This document shows positions 15,592 through 24,651 of a stretch of 64,000 nt of DNA, in pieces. The DNA is taken from NCBI GenBank assembly GCA_022839995.1, contig JALHIN010000007.1, positions 1-64,000 of the forward strand. Reading direction: 5' to 3'. This DNA is from 79-D21 sp022839995. GTDB lineage: Bacteria > Synergistota > Synergistia > Synergistales > 79-D21. Within the stretch, counting starts at the first letter, position 1, and the number at the start of each line of letters is the position of its first letter. The translations under genes and the position numbers were made by a program. The notes below the pieces were generated by a model, which searched no databases, was not told the DNA's origin, and saw nothing but the letters and a program-made list of their open reading frames with translations.

Positions 15592-16493
15592 GATTGCCAC
15601 TCCTTTCCCTGTAATGCGACGGTTCCGGCCCGACCTTCAATTTCGCCCGTCTCGAGCAAGCAGAGAGGGAGCTCCTCCCCGGCCCGGGATCGGGCGATTT
15701 CTCCGAGGGTGCAGAAGCGGACGCCTCGTTCTCGGCATTCCAGGAGAAAATTCTCGAAAAGCCGGATTTGACCGATTCCCTCCATCTCGGCGTGGAAGGT
15801 GTGGACGTTGATCCCTTCCCGAAGGCCATCCAGGAGCCTCCTGTTGGCGTCTTCCGGGGTCTCTCCGTCGACGCCGAGGATTTCATCCAATGTTGGTAGA
15901 GTAGTCGGAACCTGGGGTGTCGAAAACCTTCGGTTGCCCCAAACGGGCAGGAAAGGTCCCCGTCCGCGAGAATCGCTGCAATAGTCGAGGCGGAATTCGT
16001 CCTGCACGAGGAGGCTGCTTTCGGTCACTTTCCAGGCTGGGGCGGCGCATGACCGTGCGGGCTGCCCGGCAATCTTCTCGAAAGTATCGAACGCACGCCG
16101 CAGGGAATTCCGAATGGCCTCAATTCCCATCCTGTCCAGACGATCCTGCCATTCCACATGATCCCAGGCGTGAACTGCGCACTCGTGCCCGAGTTCGGCG
16201 GCCCGGCGCAGGATGGAAGGTTCGGAGTCGACGATGAGGGGGGCCGGCAGGAGCGTCCCGTAAAGCATCGTTTTCAGCCCGTAGGTGCTGACCGCGCGGG
16301 TCCGCTTCATTTTCGACAGGAACCCCTTTCGGAATACTCGGCGTATGGCCTTGCCGCTATTGTCCGGGCCCATGGAGAAGAAGATTGTGGCGCGGATGTC
16401 GAGTTTCTCGAAAAGGTCCAGGAGCGCCGGAACTCCCTCTTGGTAGCCTCTCAGCGTATCGACGTCCAGCTTCAGACCAAGGGTTACGCTCAT
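15588..16493 (-). CDS. arnD: 4-deoxy-4-formamido-L-arabinose-phosphoundecaprenol deformylase
   Basis: Removes the formyl group from undecaprenyl-phosphate-L-Ara4FN. The 301-residue protein is a NodB-type deacetylase of the ArnD branch: LKLDVDTLRGYQEGVP at the start carries the Asp pair, FFSMGPDNSG follows, then SEPSILRRAAELGHE and HAWDHVEWQDRLD with the metal histidines, CAAPAWKV, and the final HTFHAEMEG. No signal peptide is present, consistent with action at the cytosolic face. It overlaps both neighbours by 4 nt (ATGA). Confidence 0.92.
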   Translation of the reverse strand: MSVTLGLKLDVDTLRGYQEGVPALLDLFEKLDIRATIFFSMGPDNSGKAIRRVFRKGFLSKMKRTRAVSTYGLKTMLYGTLLPAPLIVDSEPSILRRAAELGHECAVHAWDHVEWQDRLDRMGIEAIRNSLRRAFDTFEKIAGQPARSCAAPAWKVTESSLLVQDEFRLDYCSDSRGRGPFLPVWGNRRFSTPQVPTTLPTLDEILGVDGETPEDANRRLLDGLREGINVHTFHAEMEGIGQIRLFENFLLECRERGVRFCTLGEIARSRAGEELPLCLLETGEIEGRAGTVALQGKEWQS

Positions 16494-17515
16494 GAAGGCT
16501 TGCCCTGCCCGATCGCTGCGGATATCGTCCTTCGGAGCGTTTCTTCGAGAGGGATCTTCGGTTCCCAGCCGAGCAGGCGGCGAGCCTTCTCGATGGAAGG
16601 GACGCGGTACTCCACGTCTTCGTACCCCTCTCCGTAATAAGTTTCACTCGGCGTGTCGAGGATTCGGGCGTTCATGGCCTTTTCCTGATACCCCGGGAAG
16701 GTCGCCAGCACACTTTTCAGGGTTTCTGCGAGGTCCCGGACCGAGTGGTTGTTCTTGGGGTTGCCGATGTTGAAAATCTGGCCGTCCGCCACGTTTCCCT
16801 CGTTTTTCAGGATGGCCATCAGCGCGTCGATTCCGTCCTCGATATCGGTGAAGCAGCGCTTCTGATTTCCTCCGCCGACCAGCTGGATCGGAAGGCCCTC
16901 CAGCAAGTTGTAGATGAACTGGGTGAGGACGCGGGATTTCCCCTCGGAAGCGAGGGATGAGTCGTCCAGGCGGGGTCCGATCCAGTTAAACGGCCGAAAC
17001 AGCGTGTACTGGAGACCCCGCTGCATGCCGTAAGCGGCAATGACGCGGTCCAGCATCTGCTTGCTGCAGCTGTAGATCCAGCGGGTCTTGCAGATCGGGC
17101 CAAGGACCAGGTTGCTTTCGTCTTCCTTGAATTCTTCGTCCTGGGACATCCCGTAGACTTCCGAGGTCGAGGGGAACACGAGCCGCTTGCCGTATCGGCT
17201 GCAAAGGCGGACGATCTTGAGGTTTTCCTCGAAATCCAGCTCAAAAATGAAAAGGGGGTCTTCGACATATTTCTTCGGCTGGGCGACCGCCACGAGCGGA
17301 AGGACGACATCGCATTCGGCAACCTGCCGTTCGATCCACTCCGTGTCCTGCCGCATGTCGTTCTGCCTGAAGGTGAAACGGGGGTGGAGCAGGCAGCCTT
17401 CCAGGTTCGTGGTTCGCAGGTCGTGTCCCCGCACTTCCCAGTCGGTCGTGCGGAGAATGCGTTCCGCGAGGTGGGAGCCGATGAATCCGTTCACTCCTAG
17501 GATCAGGATCTTCAA
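16490..17515 (-). CDS. arnA: ArnA dehydrogenase module: UDP-glucuronic acid decarboxylase, separate gene
   Basis: Oxidatively decarboxylates UDP-glucuronic acid to UDP-Ara4O. The 341 residues match the C-terminal half of E. coli ArnA: Rossmann GVNGFIGSHLAERIL, GHDLRTTNLEGCLLHPRF, PLVAVAQPKKYVEDP, PSTSEVYG with the catalytic Ser/Thr region, RWIYSCSKQMLDRVIAAYG with the Tyr/Lys pair, and FRPFNWIGPR. In enterobacteria this domain is fused behind the formyltransferase; here it is its own gene starting with TTG at 17515, overlapping the formyltransferase stop by TTGA. The protein order is the same as the domain order in the fusion. Confidence 0.9.
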   Translation of the reverse strand: MKILILGVNGFIGSHLAERILRTTDWEVRGHDLRTTNLEGCLLHPRFTFRQNDMRQDTEWIERQVAECDVVLPLVAVAQPKKYVEDPLFIFELDFEENLKIVRLCSRYGKRLVFPSTSEVYGMSQDEEFKEDESNLVLGPICKTRWIYSCSKQMLDRVIAAYGMQRGLQYTLFRPFNWIGPRLDDSSLASEGKSRVLTQFIYNLLEGLPIQLVGGGNQKRCFTDIEDGIDALMAILKNEGNVADGQIFNIGNPKNNHSVRDLAETLKSVLATFPGYQEKAMNARILDTPSETYYGEGYEDVEYRVPSIEKARRLLGWEPKIPLEETLRRTISAAIGQGKPS

Positions 17516-18450
17516 TGGTTGTTTCCCCCCAATTCTTGACCAGGCCGAAGCGAGGCGGAGGCAAAATCGGCACCGTCCATCTCCGGTTCTCCTTCCGCCT
17601 GGCATCGGTCAAGCCTGAGAGACCCGTTCCCGGTTTTGATCACCAAGGGGGCCAGTTCCAACACCTGTCCTGCCCGACCTTTCCCGCCGTCTTCCAGGGG
17701 CCAGGCTTTCCAGACGAAAAACTTCCTGCTTTCGATGAAGGAAAAGGCTCCCGGGAAGGGATGGGTCACGGCCCGGACCAGGTTGTACAGCTCGATTGCG
17801 CTCTTGTTCCAGTCGATCAGCCCGTCCGATGGCCTCCTTCGGCCGAAATAGGTCGCCAGGGACTCGTCCTGGGGCTTTCGGGGGGCTTTGCCCTCCCGCA
17901 GAAGCGGCCAGGTCCTGGCCATGATTTTGCGGGCCGCATCTCGGACTTTCCAGAAAACGTCCTGTGCCGTATCGGTGAAATCGATCGGAACGGCTTCCTG
18001 GTCCAGGATGTCTCCCGCATCGGCTCTTTCGGTCATCACGTGAAGCGTGGCACCGGTCTGCGTTTCCCCGTTCAGGACGGCCCAGTTGACGCAGGCACGG
18101 CCTCGGTACCGGGGCAGCAGCGACCCGTGCATGTTGTAGGCCCCGAGCCGCGGGATATCCAGAATCGCCCTTGAAATCAACTTTCGGTAATAGAAGGAAA
18201 AAAGGATCTCCGGTTCAAGGCGCCGGATCGTTTCGATTTCCTCCGGGGCGTTGATGTCCTCGGGGGTGAACACGGGTATGCCGGCATCAGCTGCCGTGCG
18301 GGCAACCGAGCGAAACCAGATTTCTTCGAACTGGTCGTCCGCATGGGTGAAGACACCGACGACTCGGGCACCCTGTGCCAGCAATTCCTCCAGGCAAACG
18401 ACTCCAACTTCACTGTAGGCGGCAAGGAGGACGCGAGGGTCAGTTTTCAT
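17512..18450 (-). CDS. arnA: ArnA formyltransferase module: UDP-L-Ara4N formyltransferase, separate gene
   Basis: Transfers formyl from 10-formyltetrahydrofolate to UDP-L-Ara4N. The 312 residues match the N-terminal half of ArnA: VVGVFTHADDQFEEIWF, LFSFYYRKLI, the catalytic Asn and His in YNMHGSLLPRYRGRA, the catalytic Asp in ERADAGDILDQ, and the C-terminal formyltransferase cap RRRPSDGLIDWNKS. It is a free-standing enzyme here, coupled by overlap to the dehydrogenase gene downstream and overlapping the end of arnC by 11 nt. A gene product of this length is normal for the isolated domain (about 300). Confidence 0.9.
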   Translation of the reverse strand: MKTDPRVLLAAYSEVGVVCLEELLAQGARVVGVFTHADDQFEEIWFRSVARTAADAGIPVFTPEDINAPEEIETIRRLEPEILFSFYYRKLISRAILDIPRLGAYNMHGSLLPRYRGRACVNWAVLNGETQTGATLHVMTERADAGDILDQEAVPIDFTDTAQDVFWKVRDAARKIMARTWPLLREGKAPRKPQDESLATYFGRRRPSDGLIDWNKSAIELYNLVRAVTHPFPGAFSFIESRKFFVWKAWPLEDGGKGRAGQVLELAPLVIKTGNGSLRLDRCQAEGEPEMDGADFASASLRPGQELGGNNH

Positions 18451-19378
18451 GGCTCCACACTTTCCGGATCACGAAACGAGGCCGTTCCCGGACTTCCTGG
18501 TAGATCCTGCCGATGTATTCACCGACGAGACCGACCGAGAAAAGGGTGATTCCCATGAGAAAGAAGCTGACGGCCATCAGGGTGAAGACCCCTTCCACTT
18601 CCGGCCCGACGATGAGGCGGCGAAGCAGGAGGAAGACGCTGAACAAAAAGCTCAGGATCGAAACGATCATTCCCAGCATGGTCACCGCCTGCAGGGGGAT
18701 CAGGGAAAAGCCGGTCATGAGGTCGAAATTCAGGCGGATCAATCGGTAAAGCCCGTACTTGGATTGCCCTTGTTCCCGCTCGGAATGGGCAATCTGGATC
18801 TCGACGGGGTTCATCGCGAATTTTTGGGCAAGAGCCGGTATGAATGTCGTCGTTTCCTTGCACTGGTTGATGAAGTTGACGATCCTGCGGTTGTAGCCCC
18901 GCATCATGCATCCGTAGTCGTGGAGCTTCAGCCCGGTGATCCGGTTGGAGATCCGGTTGACGAGTTTCGAGGCGAACTTCCTGAACAAGGGATCCTGCCT
19001 GCCCGAACGGATCGTCCCCACGACATCGTGGCCGGCTTCCATTGCCTGGAGGATCCGGGGGATCTCCTCTGGCGGGTTCTGGAGGTCTGCGTCCATCGTC
19101 ACGATCATTTCTCCCCGGGCCTGCGCGAAGCCGGCCATGATCGCCATGTGCTGCCCGAAATTGCCGTTGAAATCGACGATGGTGACCCGGCCCGGAAATC
19201 GGTCGCGGCATTCGAGAAGCAGCGGAAGCGACCGGTCCCGGCTTCCGTCGTTGATGAACACCACCTCGTAGGGGCGATTCAGATTTTCGAGCACAGGCAT
19301 CAGCCGGTCGAAGAGGAGGGGGAGACTTTCCTCCTCGTTGTAGACGGGGATCACGACGGAAAGAAGGGGGGCGGTCAT
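18440..19378 (-). CDS. arnC: Undecaprenyl-phosphate 4-deoxy-4-formamido-L-arabinose transferase
   Basis: A GT2 glycosyltransferase that moves Ara4FN from UDP to undecaprenyl phosphate. The 312 residues begin LLSVVIPVYNEEESLP, with NDGSRDRSL, the DADLQNPPEEIP metal motif, and YGCMMRGYNRRIV. Two C-terminal membrane helices (~235-290) frame LVGEYIGRIYQEVRERP. The ATG at 19378 overlaps the arnB stop (ATGA). The context among arnB and arnA identifies it as ArnC rather than a general dolichol-phosphate-mannose synthase-like enzyme. Confidence 0.92.
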   Translation of the reverse strand: MTAPLLSVVIPVYNEEESLPLLFDRLMPVLENLNRPYEVVFINDGSRDRSLPLLLECRDRFPGRVTIVDFNGNFGQHMAIMAGFAQARGEMIVTMDADLQNPPEEIPRILQAMEAGHDVVGTIRSGRQDPLFRKFASKLVNRISNRITGLKLHDYGCMMRGYNRRIVNFINQCKETTTFIPALAQKFAMNPVEIQIAHSEREQGQSKYGLYRLIRLNFDLMTGFSLIPLQAVTMLGMIVSILSFLFSVFLLLRRLIVGPEVEGVFTLMAVSFFLMGITLFSVGLVGEYIGRIYQEVRERPRFVIRKVWSHEN

Positions 19379-20562
19379 GGGGTTCGTCCTCCACTCCGGA
19401 GGCGGCTTTCGAGAATTGAGGTCACAGCCTGGATGACGTCTTCCACGTCCGAATCCGACATGGCCGGGAAGAGGGGAAGGCTGACGATGCGTTCGGATAC
19501 CCTTTCGGCGTTCGGGAAATCCCCGGGGCGGTAACCGAAGGTCTTGCGGTAGAAGTCGAACAGGTGCACCGCCTGGTAATGGTAAGCAGTCCCGATATTG
19601 GACTCTCGCATGAGCGACATGAACTCGTCCCGAGTCAGCCCCAGGCGGTCCACGTCCAGCAGGGGGGTGAAGATATGCCAGGCGTGGACATGTTCGTAGG
19701 GAGGTGTTTCGGGGAGGATTAGGCCTTCCAGTTCGGAAAAGGCTGCCTTGTAGCGTTTTACGATGGAAGTCCGCCTGGCGTTGAAGGCATCGAGGCGGGA
19801 GAGCTGACCAAGCCCGATCGCGGCCTGGATGTCCATCATGTTGTACTTGAGGCCCGGCAGGGCGACATCGTAATGCGGATTTCCGTTCGCCGCGTACCGG
19901 CTCCAGGCTCCCTTCGACATGCCGTGCTGCCGGAGGACCGCGATGCGTTCGGCGACTTCCTCCATCCCCGTGCAGACCATGCCGCCTTCCCCGGTCGTGA
20001 TGTTCTTCGTGGGGTGGAAACTGAACACGCTGACGTGACGGGGATCGGATCCGATCGTCTTTCCCTTGTAGGAAGCCCCGAGAGCGTGGGCGCAATCCTC
20101 GATGACGGCAAGCCCGTGGCGTTCCGCCACCTCGTTGACCGCGTCCATGTCAACGGGGAGTCCCGCGAAATGGACGGGGACGATCGCCTTGGTTCGGGAA
20201 GTTACCGCCGCCTCGAGCCTTTCGGGGTCCAGGTTGAAGGTGCCGGGGTCGATATCGACCAGGACGGGACGGGCGCCGGCAAGGACGATCGTGTTGAGGG
20301 TCGCCACGAACGTCATCGGGGTTGTGATGATTTCGTCGCCGGGGCCGATTCCAAGGGCCAGTTGTGCCAGGTGCAGACCCGCCGTGGCGGAGTTGACCGC
20401 CAACGCGTAGGCGCTGCCGATTCGCTCCCGGAAAGCGTTCTCGAAGCGAATCGACTTGGGGCCGGTGGTGATCCATCCAGAACGCAGGGAGTCGCAGACG
20501 TCCTCGATCGTCGATTCGTCAATGCTGGGGCGCGCAAAAGGAAGGAACGTATCCCTTCTCAT
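19375..20562 (-). CDS. arnB: UDP-4-amino-4-deoxy-L-arabinose aminotransferase
   Basis: A PLP enzyme that converts UDP-Ara4O to UDP-L-Ara4N using glutamate. The 395 residues show the DegT/DnrJ/EryC1 fold: RSGWITTGPK, NSATAGLHLAQLAL (phosphate cup), TPMTFVATLNTIV, IEDCAHALGASYKG and the Schiff-base lysine in SFHPTKNITTGEGG. The start at 20562 forms an ATGA overlap with the arnT stop, with GGAAGGGGC just upstream; upstream in-frame ATGs lie inside arnT. Confidence 0.92.
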   Translation of the reverse strand: MRRDTFLPFARPSIDESTIEDVCDSLRSGWITTGPKSIRFENAFRERIGSAYALAVNSATAGLHLAQLALGIGPGDEIITTPMTFVATLNTIVLAGARPVLVDIDPGTFNLDPERLEAAVTSRTKAIVPVHFAGLPVDMDAVNEVAERHGLAVIEDCAHALGASYKGKTIGSDPRHVSVFSFHPTKNITTGEGGMVCTGMEEVAERIAVLRQHGMSKGAWSRYAANGNPHYDVALPGLKYNMMDIQAAIGLGQLSRLDAFNARRTSIVKRYKAAFSELEGLILPETPPYEHVHAWHIFTPLLDVDRLGLTRDEFMSLMRESNIGTAYHYQAVHLFDFYRKTFGYRPGDFPNAERVSERIVSLPLFPAMSDSDVEDVIQAVTSILESRLRSGGRTP

Positions 20563-22187
20563 TGCGCCCCTTCCTCCGGTCGATTCGTGACCACGACGGC
20601 ATCGTTGGCTCTCCCAAGAACGCGCATGTTGCCCACTCCTTTCGCGAGCATGTCCTTGTACCGTTTTTCCCTGAAAATGACGATCATGTGGCGGTTCGAT
20701 TCCCAGCGCTTCATGAAGGTTTCCCGATCGATGAACCATTCCGACTGGTCGCCGATTTTGCTGCCGAATTCAAGTTCCCCCAGCCAGTTTACCAATACGA
20801 CGCGTGTCTTTAGGTAGAAGGGGATCCCCTGGTCGTAGTCTTCGTAACTGACAATCATGTCACCCGGTTGCCGGGCCTTTTCGATGATCTCGGCTGTCTG
20901 CTTGGCTGAAAGGAAGGTTCCATAGAAGGCGAACCCCCCCTTCAAGGCAAGGCAAGTGAAAAGAGCCCCGATGAAAAGCGAGGCAACGACTGCGTTGGTC
21001 CGATGTTTCCTCCATGAAGCCCAAGTCGCGAAAAGGGTCAACAGAAGAGTTCCAGCCAATGGGACAGTGACCCTTAGGAGAACTCCGGCGGAAAAACGGT
21101 CCTGGAAAAAAGGATAGGCGATAAGGGCGCCGGACAAGAGTCCCATCAGGAGGGTTGTCATGACCAGTTCGGTGGCGATTCCGTCAGCATGCGGGTGGGT
21201 GAGGTACCGGTCCAGCTTGTGGCCCGCGAGGATCGACAGCGCGGGGAACACCGGGAGAATGTAGGGAATGAGCTTGGAGCTTGAGAGGGAAAAGAAAATA
21301 AAGATGATCGCAAACCAAAGGGACAGGTAGAGTCTTTCCCTTGATTCGCGAACCCCCAGGAGCGGGCGAACCCAGAAAGCCGTCCAGGGTACTCCACCCG
21401 CCAGGAGAATGGGAATGAAGAACCAGGCTGGCTCGTAGCGGTCATGGATCCTGGTGGTGTACCGCAGGAAATGCTCGCGGATGAAGAAGAAATGGAAAAA
21501 CTCGGGGTTTTTCAGGCAAACTGCGATGTACCACGGAAGGGTCAGTCCGAGGAAGAGGAGGATCCCCCACCCGTAGAGGGTTTTTCGGATCACCTTCCAG
21601 TTGCGGGTTGCCAGGATCCAGGCCCCGGCAACGGCGCACGGAAGGACGATCCCGATGAGCCCTTTCGAAAGGGTTGCGAGGGCCATCCCGCCGTAGAACA
21701 GCAAGAAGCAACGCCGGTCTCCCGTGGCTCCCAGGAAGAAACCCGCCAGGGCCATCGTCATGAAGACCGAGACCCCCATGTCGATGATGTTGATCTGGGC
21801 GATGGCAAAATAGATCCAGGACGTGGCGAGGATGAAGCCGGAAAAAAAACCCGCCCGGGTTCCATAAAGGTAGGACGCCAGCCAGAAAGTGATTGCCGTT
21901 CCGAGGACCCCGAGCAAGGCCGGCCAGAAACGGGAGGCGAACTCCGTGTACCCGAACAGCTTGAAGGAAAGAGCCGTTAGCCAGTAATGGAGAACGGGTT
22001 TTTCGAAATATTTGACATAGTTCAGGGTCGGGGTGATGAAATCTCCGCGCTCGATCATTTCCCTTGGAATCTCGGAGTACCTTCCCTCGTCCGGTTCCAG
22101 GAGGGGGTGGTTTCCGAGGAAAAGGAAGAAAAGGAACGCCGAGACAAAAAGGAGTAGGGCCATGGCCCGGAAACGGTCTTTCTGCAT
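20559..22187 (-). CDS. arnT: Undecaprenyl-phosphate-Ara4N: lipid A aminoarabinosyltransferase
   Basis: An inner-membrane GT-C transferase (PMT family) that adds L-Ara4N to lipid A phosphates on the periplasmic side, lowering negative charge. The 542 residues have the family start: a membrane helix, then NHPLLEPDEGRYSEIPREM with the catalytic acidic pair, YFEKPVLHYWL and 11-12 helices, followed by a soluble C-terminal domain (~420-542). The ATG at 22187 has GGAGG 5 bases upstream; two further ATGs upstream lack such a site. It is the first gene of the operon, with a promoter at 22231-22259. Confidence 0.9.
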   Translation of the reverse strand: MQKDRFRAMALLLFVSAFLFFLFLGNHPLLEPDEGRYSEIPREMIERGDFITPTLNYVKYFEKPVLHYWLTALSFKLFGYTEFASRFWPALLGVLGTAITFWLASYLYGTRAGFFSGFILATSWIYFAIAQINIIDMGVSVFMTMALAGFFLGATGDRRCFLLFYGGMALATLSKGLIGIVLPCAVAGAWILATRNWKVIRKTLYGWGILLFLGLTLPWYIAVCLKNPEFFHFFFIREHFLRYTTRIHDRYEPAWFFIPILLAGGVPWTAFWVRPLLGVRESRERLYLSLWFAIIFIFFSLSSSKLIPYILPVFPALSILAGHKLDRYLTHPHADGIATELVMTTLLMGLLSGALIAYPFFQDRFSAGVLLRVTVPLAGTLLLTLFATWASWRKHRTNAVVASLFIGALFTCLALKGGFAFYGTFLSAKQTAEIIEKARQPGDMIVSYEDYDQGIPFYLKTRVVLVNWLGELEFGSKIGDQSEWFIDRETFMKRWESNRHMIVIFREKRYKDMLAKGVGNMRVLGRANDAVVVTNRPEEGAQ

Positions 22188-22230
22188 GAAATCCTCCATT
22201 CGAGAAAGGGAGCGCCTCGTCACCCGGAGA

Positions 22231-22259
22231 ATGATACCAATAGCACGGGTTGCGGTAAA
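22231..22259 (-). promoter_or_regulatory. Promoter of the arn operon
   Basis: On the minus strand TTTACC (22259-22254), 17 bases, TATCAT (22236-22231). It lies between arnT and the divergent aminotransferase gene. No PhoP/PmrA-type direct repeat was recognised next to it. Confidence 0.55.
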
Positions 22260-22313
22260 CGGTCAATTGCCGGAGGTTCATGGTATCCTTGACCGCGGAA
22301 GGGGGGAGAAGCG

Positions 22314-23441
22314 TTGAAGATCGAACGCTTTGGAGTCGAAGAATGGATGAACGCCTACGAGGAAAAAGCGCGGTTCAATATCGCCGAGACGTGCGTCGAT
22401 TCTCTCACGGTGGAGGAACTCCTCGAGCTGTCCGGGGGAAAGGAGACTTTCCTGGAAGACCTCCTGTCCCGGAAGCTCACCTACGGGGAAATTCCTGGTT
22501 CCTTTGACCTGAGGGCCCACATTTCCCGGCTTTACGACACCCTGGATGAAAAAAACGTCCTGCTGGCACACGGGGGGATCGGGGCGAACTTTCTCGCCCT
22601 TTTCACGCTCGTGGAACCCGGGGACCGGGTTGTCGCCGTGGTGCCGACCTACCAGCAGCTCTATTCCGTGCCCCAATCCCTGGGGGCCGATGTCAGGATC
22701 CTTCGGCTCCGGCCCGAAGACGGCTTTCTCCCCGACCTCGAGGAGCTTGAGAAACTGACGGGGGACCGGTGCAAGCTGATCGTTCTGAACAACCCGAACA
22801 ATCCGACGGGGGCCTTGATGCAGGCGTCCCTCCTGAAGGAGGTAACCCGGATCGCGGAGCGCGCCGGGGCCTGGGTCCTTTGTGACGAGGTTTACCGGGG
22901 ACTGGAACATGAGCCCGGCGCTGGCACGCCTTCGATCGTCGACCTTTACGAACGGGGAGTCGCGACGGGCAGCCTTTCGAAGGTGTTTTCCCTCGCCGGC
23001 TTGCGGCTGGGGTGGGTTGCGGGCGCCGGGGACTTCATCCGGGATTGCTTTGTCCGCAGGGACTACACGACGATCAGTTGCGGCATGATCGACGAAATGT
23101 TGGCTCTGCGGGCGTTTTCATTCAAGGACAGGATCCTTGGACGCAATCTTCCCCTGGTCAGGAAAAATGCGGCCATCCTTGACCGTTGGGTCCGCGGGGA
23201 AACAGGCCTGTCCTACGTTCCCCCGAAAGCCGGGACCACGGCGTTCATCCGGTACGGGCTCCCGATTCCATCGGAGGACTTCTGCAGGGGGCTTTTTGAA
23301 TTCAACGGGGCCTTCGTGGTTCCCGGAAAGGCCTTTGATTTCGAAGGCTGGTTCAGGCTGGGATTCTCCTGTTCGACGGAAACCCTGGAAAGGGGACTGG
23401 AGGCCATTTCGGACTACCTCCGGGTTCTCCGAACGGCCTAA
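22314..23441 (+). CDS. Class I/II pyridoxal-phosphate aminotransferase
   Basis: A 375-residue fold-type I aminotransferase of unknown substrate. Visible motifs are AHGGIGANFLALFTLVEPGD (PLP phosphate region), VVPTYQQLYSVP, NNPNNPTGALM, CDEVYRGLEHE, the Schiff-base lysine in TGSLSKVFSLAGLRLGW, and the carboxylate-binding Arg in GWFRLGFS. The TTG start follows GGGGGGAG by about 6 bases. It runs divergently from the arn operon and converges on the DUF362 gene, 9 bases away. It has no operon partner that would reveal its substrate. Confidence 0.85.
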   Translation: MKIERFGVEEWMNAYEEKARFNIAETCVDSLTVEELLELSGGKETFLEDLLSRKLTYGEIPGSFDLRAHISRLYDTLDEKNVLLAHGGIGANFLALFTLVEPGDRVVAVVPTYQQLYSVPQSLGADVRILRLRPEDGFLPDLEELEKLTGDRCKLIVLNNPNNPTGALMQASLLKEVTRIAERAGAWVLCDEVYRGLEHEPGAGTPSIVDLYERGVATGSLSKVFSLAGLRLGWVAGAGDFIRDCFVRRDYTTISCGMIDEMLALRAFSFKDRILGRNLPLVRKNAAILDRWVRGETGLSYVPPKAGTTAFIRYGLPIPSEDFCRGLFEFNGAFVVPGKAFDFEGWFRLGFSCSTETLERGLEAISDYLRVLRTA

Positions 23442-23450
23442 CCGAACCTC

Positions 23451-24548
23451 TCAAGGAAGGTCGATCCGCCGGTAAGAGCGCGTTCCCAGCCCGATCTCTT
23501 CGGCGTGGGCTAGGCACTGCTTCCAGTCCGCCTCGGGGTGCAGTGCCTGAAACTTGTCTTCCGTCCGTCTCCCCTGAAGTGCGCTTCCGGGCAATACGGG
23601 CGCGCCGTTGACGAGGTCGGCCGAAGCCTGGTCTAGGGCGACCGGGTCCTTCGAAGCGGCGATCCCGAGATCCGGGACGATCGGCGTATCGTTATGGTTC
23701 CAGCAGTCGCAGTTGGGGGAGACATCCATCAGGAAATTGACGTGAAAACTTGGTTTCCCCTTAACGGCCGCGAACGCGTATTCCGCGATCCGCTCTCCCA
23801 GTGTTTTCCCCGTGCCCCAGCTGATCTGTGCGGCTCCCGCGGGGCAGACGACGACGCATTGCCCGCAGCCGACGCAGAGTGAGGGGTCGATCTTTGCCTT
23901 CCTGTTCGTGTCCAGGAGGATTGCCCCGTGGGCGCAGTTCCTCGCGCATTCGCCGCAGCCCACGCACCGGGCCTCGAGGATTCGAGGCGGCGAATCGCAG
24001 TGCATGGCCATCTTCCCTTCCCTCGATCCGGACCCCATGCCGAGGTTCTTCAGGGCTCCGCCAAAACCAGCCTGTTCGTGCCCCTTGAAGTGGTTCATGG
24101 AAATGAGCACGTCCGCCTCGGCGATCGCCGATGCGATTTTTGCGCTGGCGAAGTGTTTCAGGTTGATCTCGATCTCCCGGTAGTCGAACCCCCAAAGTCC
24201 GTCGGCGATCAGCACCGAACAGCCGGCGGAAAGGGGATTGTAACCGTTTTCCATGGCCGCCTGGAGATGGTCGACGGCATTCGCCCGCTTCCCTTTGTAG
24301 AGGGTATTCGCGTCCGTCAGGAAAGGTTTCCCGCCCCGTTCCCGTATCATCCGGACCAGCCTGGCGACGTAGTTGGGGCGGATCGTTGCCAGGTTGCCCG
24401 GTTCGCCGAAATGAATTTTCACGGCCGTCATCCGGCCCTTCAGAGGCAGTTCGTCCAGCCCTGCTGCCAGGACCAGTTCTTCGAGACGGTCCAGCAGGTT
24501 CTTCCTGGAGGTTGTCCGTGTCCCGGTGAAGAAGACCTCAGAAGCCAT
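23451..24548 (-). CDS. DUF362 domain protein with 2x[4Fe-4S] ferredoxin module
   Basis: A 365-residue iron-sulfur protein. The DUF362 part (~35-340) contains TAVKIHFGEPGN, TDANTLYKG, NHFKGHEQAGFGGALKNLGMG and KDPVALDQASADL. Inserted in it (~190-245) are two four-cysteine motifs, CVGCGECARNC and CVGCGQCVVVCP, expected to hold two [4Fe-4S] clusters. It is probably cytosolic, as no signal peptide is seen. The reaction is unknown; such proteins are common in anaerobes. The start at 24548 has GGAGGGG upstream. Confidence 0.88.
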   Translation of the reverse strand: MASEVFFTGTRTTSRKNLLDRLEELVLAAGLDELPLKGRMTAVKIHFGEPGNLATIRPNYVARLVRMIRERGGKPFLTDANTLYKGKRANAVDHLQAAMENGYNPLSAGCSVLIADGLWGFDYREIEINLKHFASAKIASAIAEADVLISMNHFKGHEQAGFGGALKNLGMGSGSREGKMAMHCDSPPRILEARCVGCGECARNCAHGAILLDTNRKAKIDPSLCVGCGQCVVVCPAGAAQISWGTGKTLGERIAEYAFAAVKGKPSFHVNFLMDVSPNCDCWNHNDTPIVPDLGIAASKDPVALDQASADLVNGAPVLPGSALQGRRTEDKFQALHPEADWKQCLAHAEEIGLGTRSYRRIDLP

Positions 24549-24594
24549 TTCGCTACCCCTCCTGTCTTCAAAGCACGGCTCCATTCTACTCCCT

Positions 24595-24624
24595 GTGCGG
24601 AGCGGCAGGGGGCATGGGTATAAT
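24595..24624 (+). promoter_or_regulatory. Promoter of the AlaX gene
   Basis: GTGCGG (24595-24600), 18 bases, TATAAT (24619-24624). The -10 is a perfect consensus; the -35 is one base from the TTGCGG element seen elsewhere in the window. Confidence 0.5.
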
Positions 24625-24651
24625 GTGCCGTGAAAGGGGGGCGAAACAACG

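Noticed and set aside
22314..23441. Aminotransferase as a second arn aminotransferase
   Set aside because: It is fold class I/II (GSLSK lysine motif), divergent from the operon, and unlike ArnB; no link to Ara4N.
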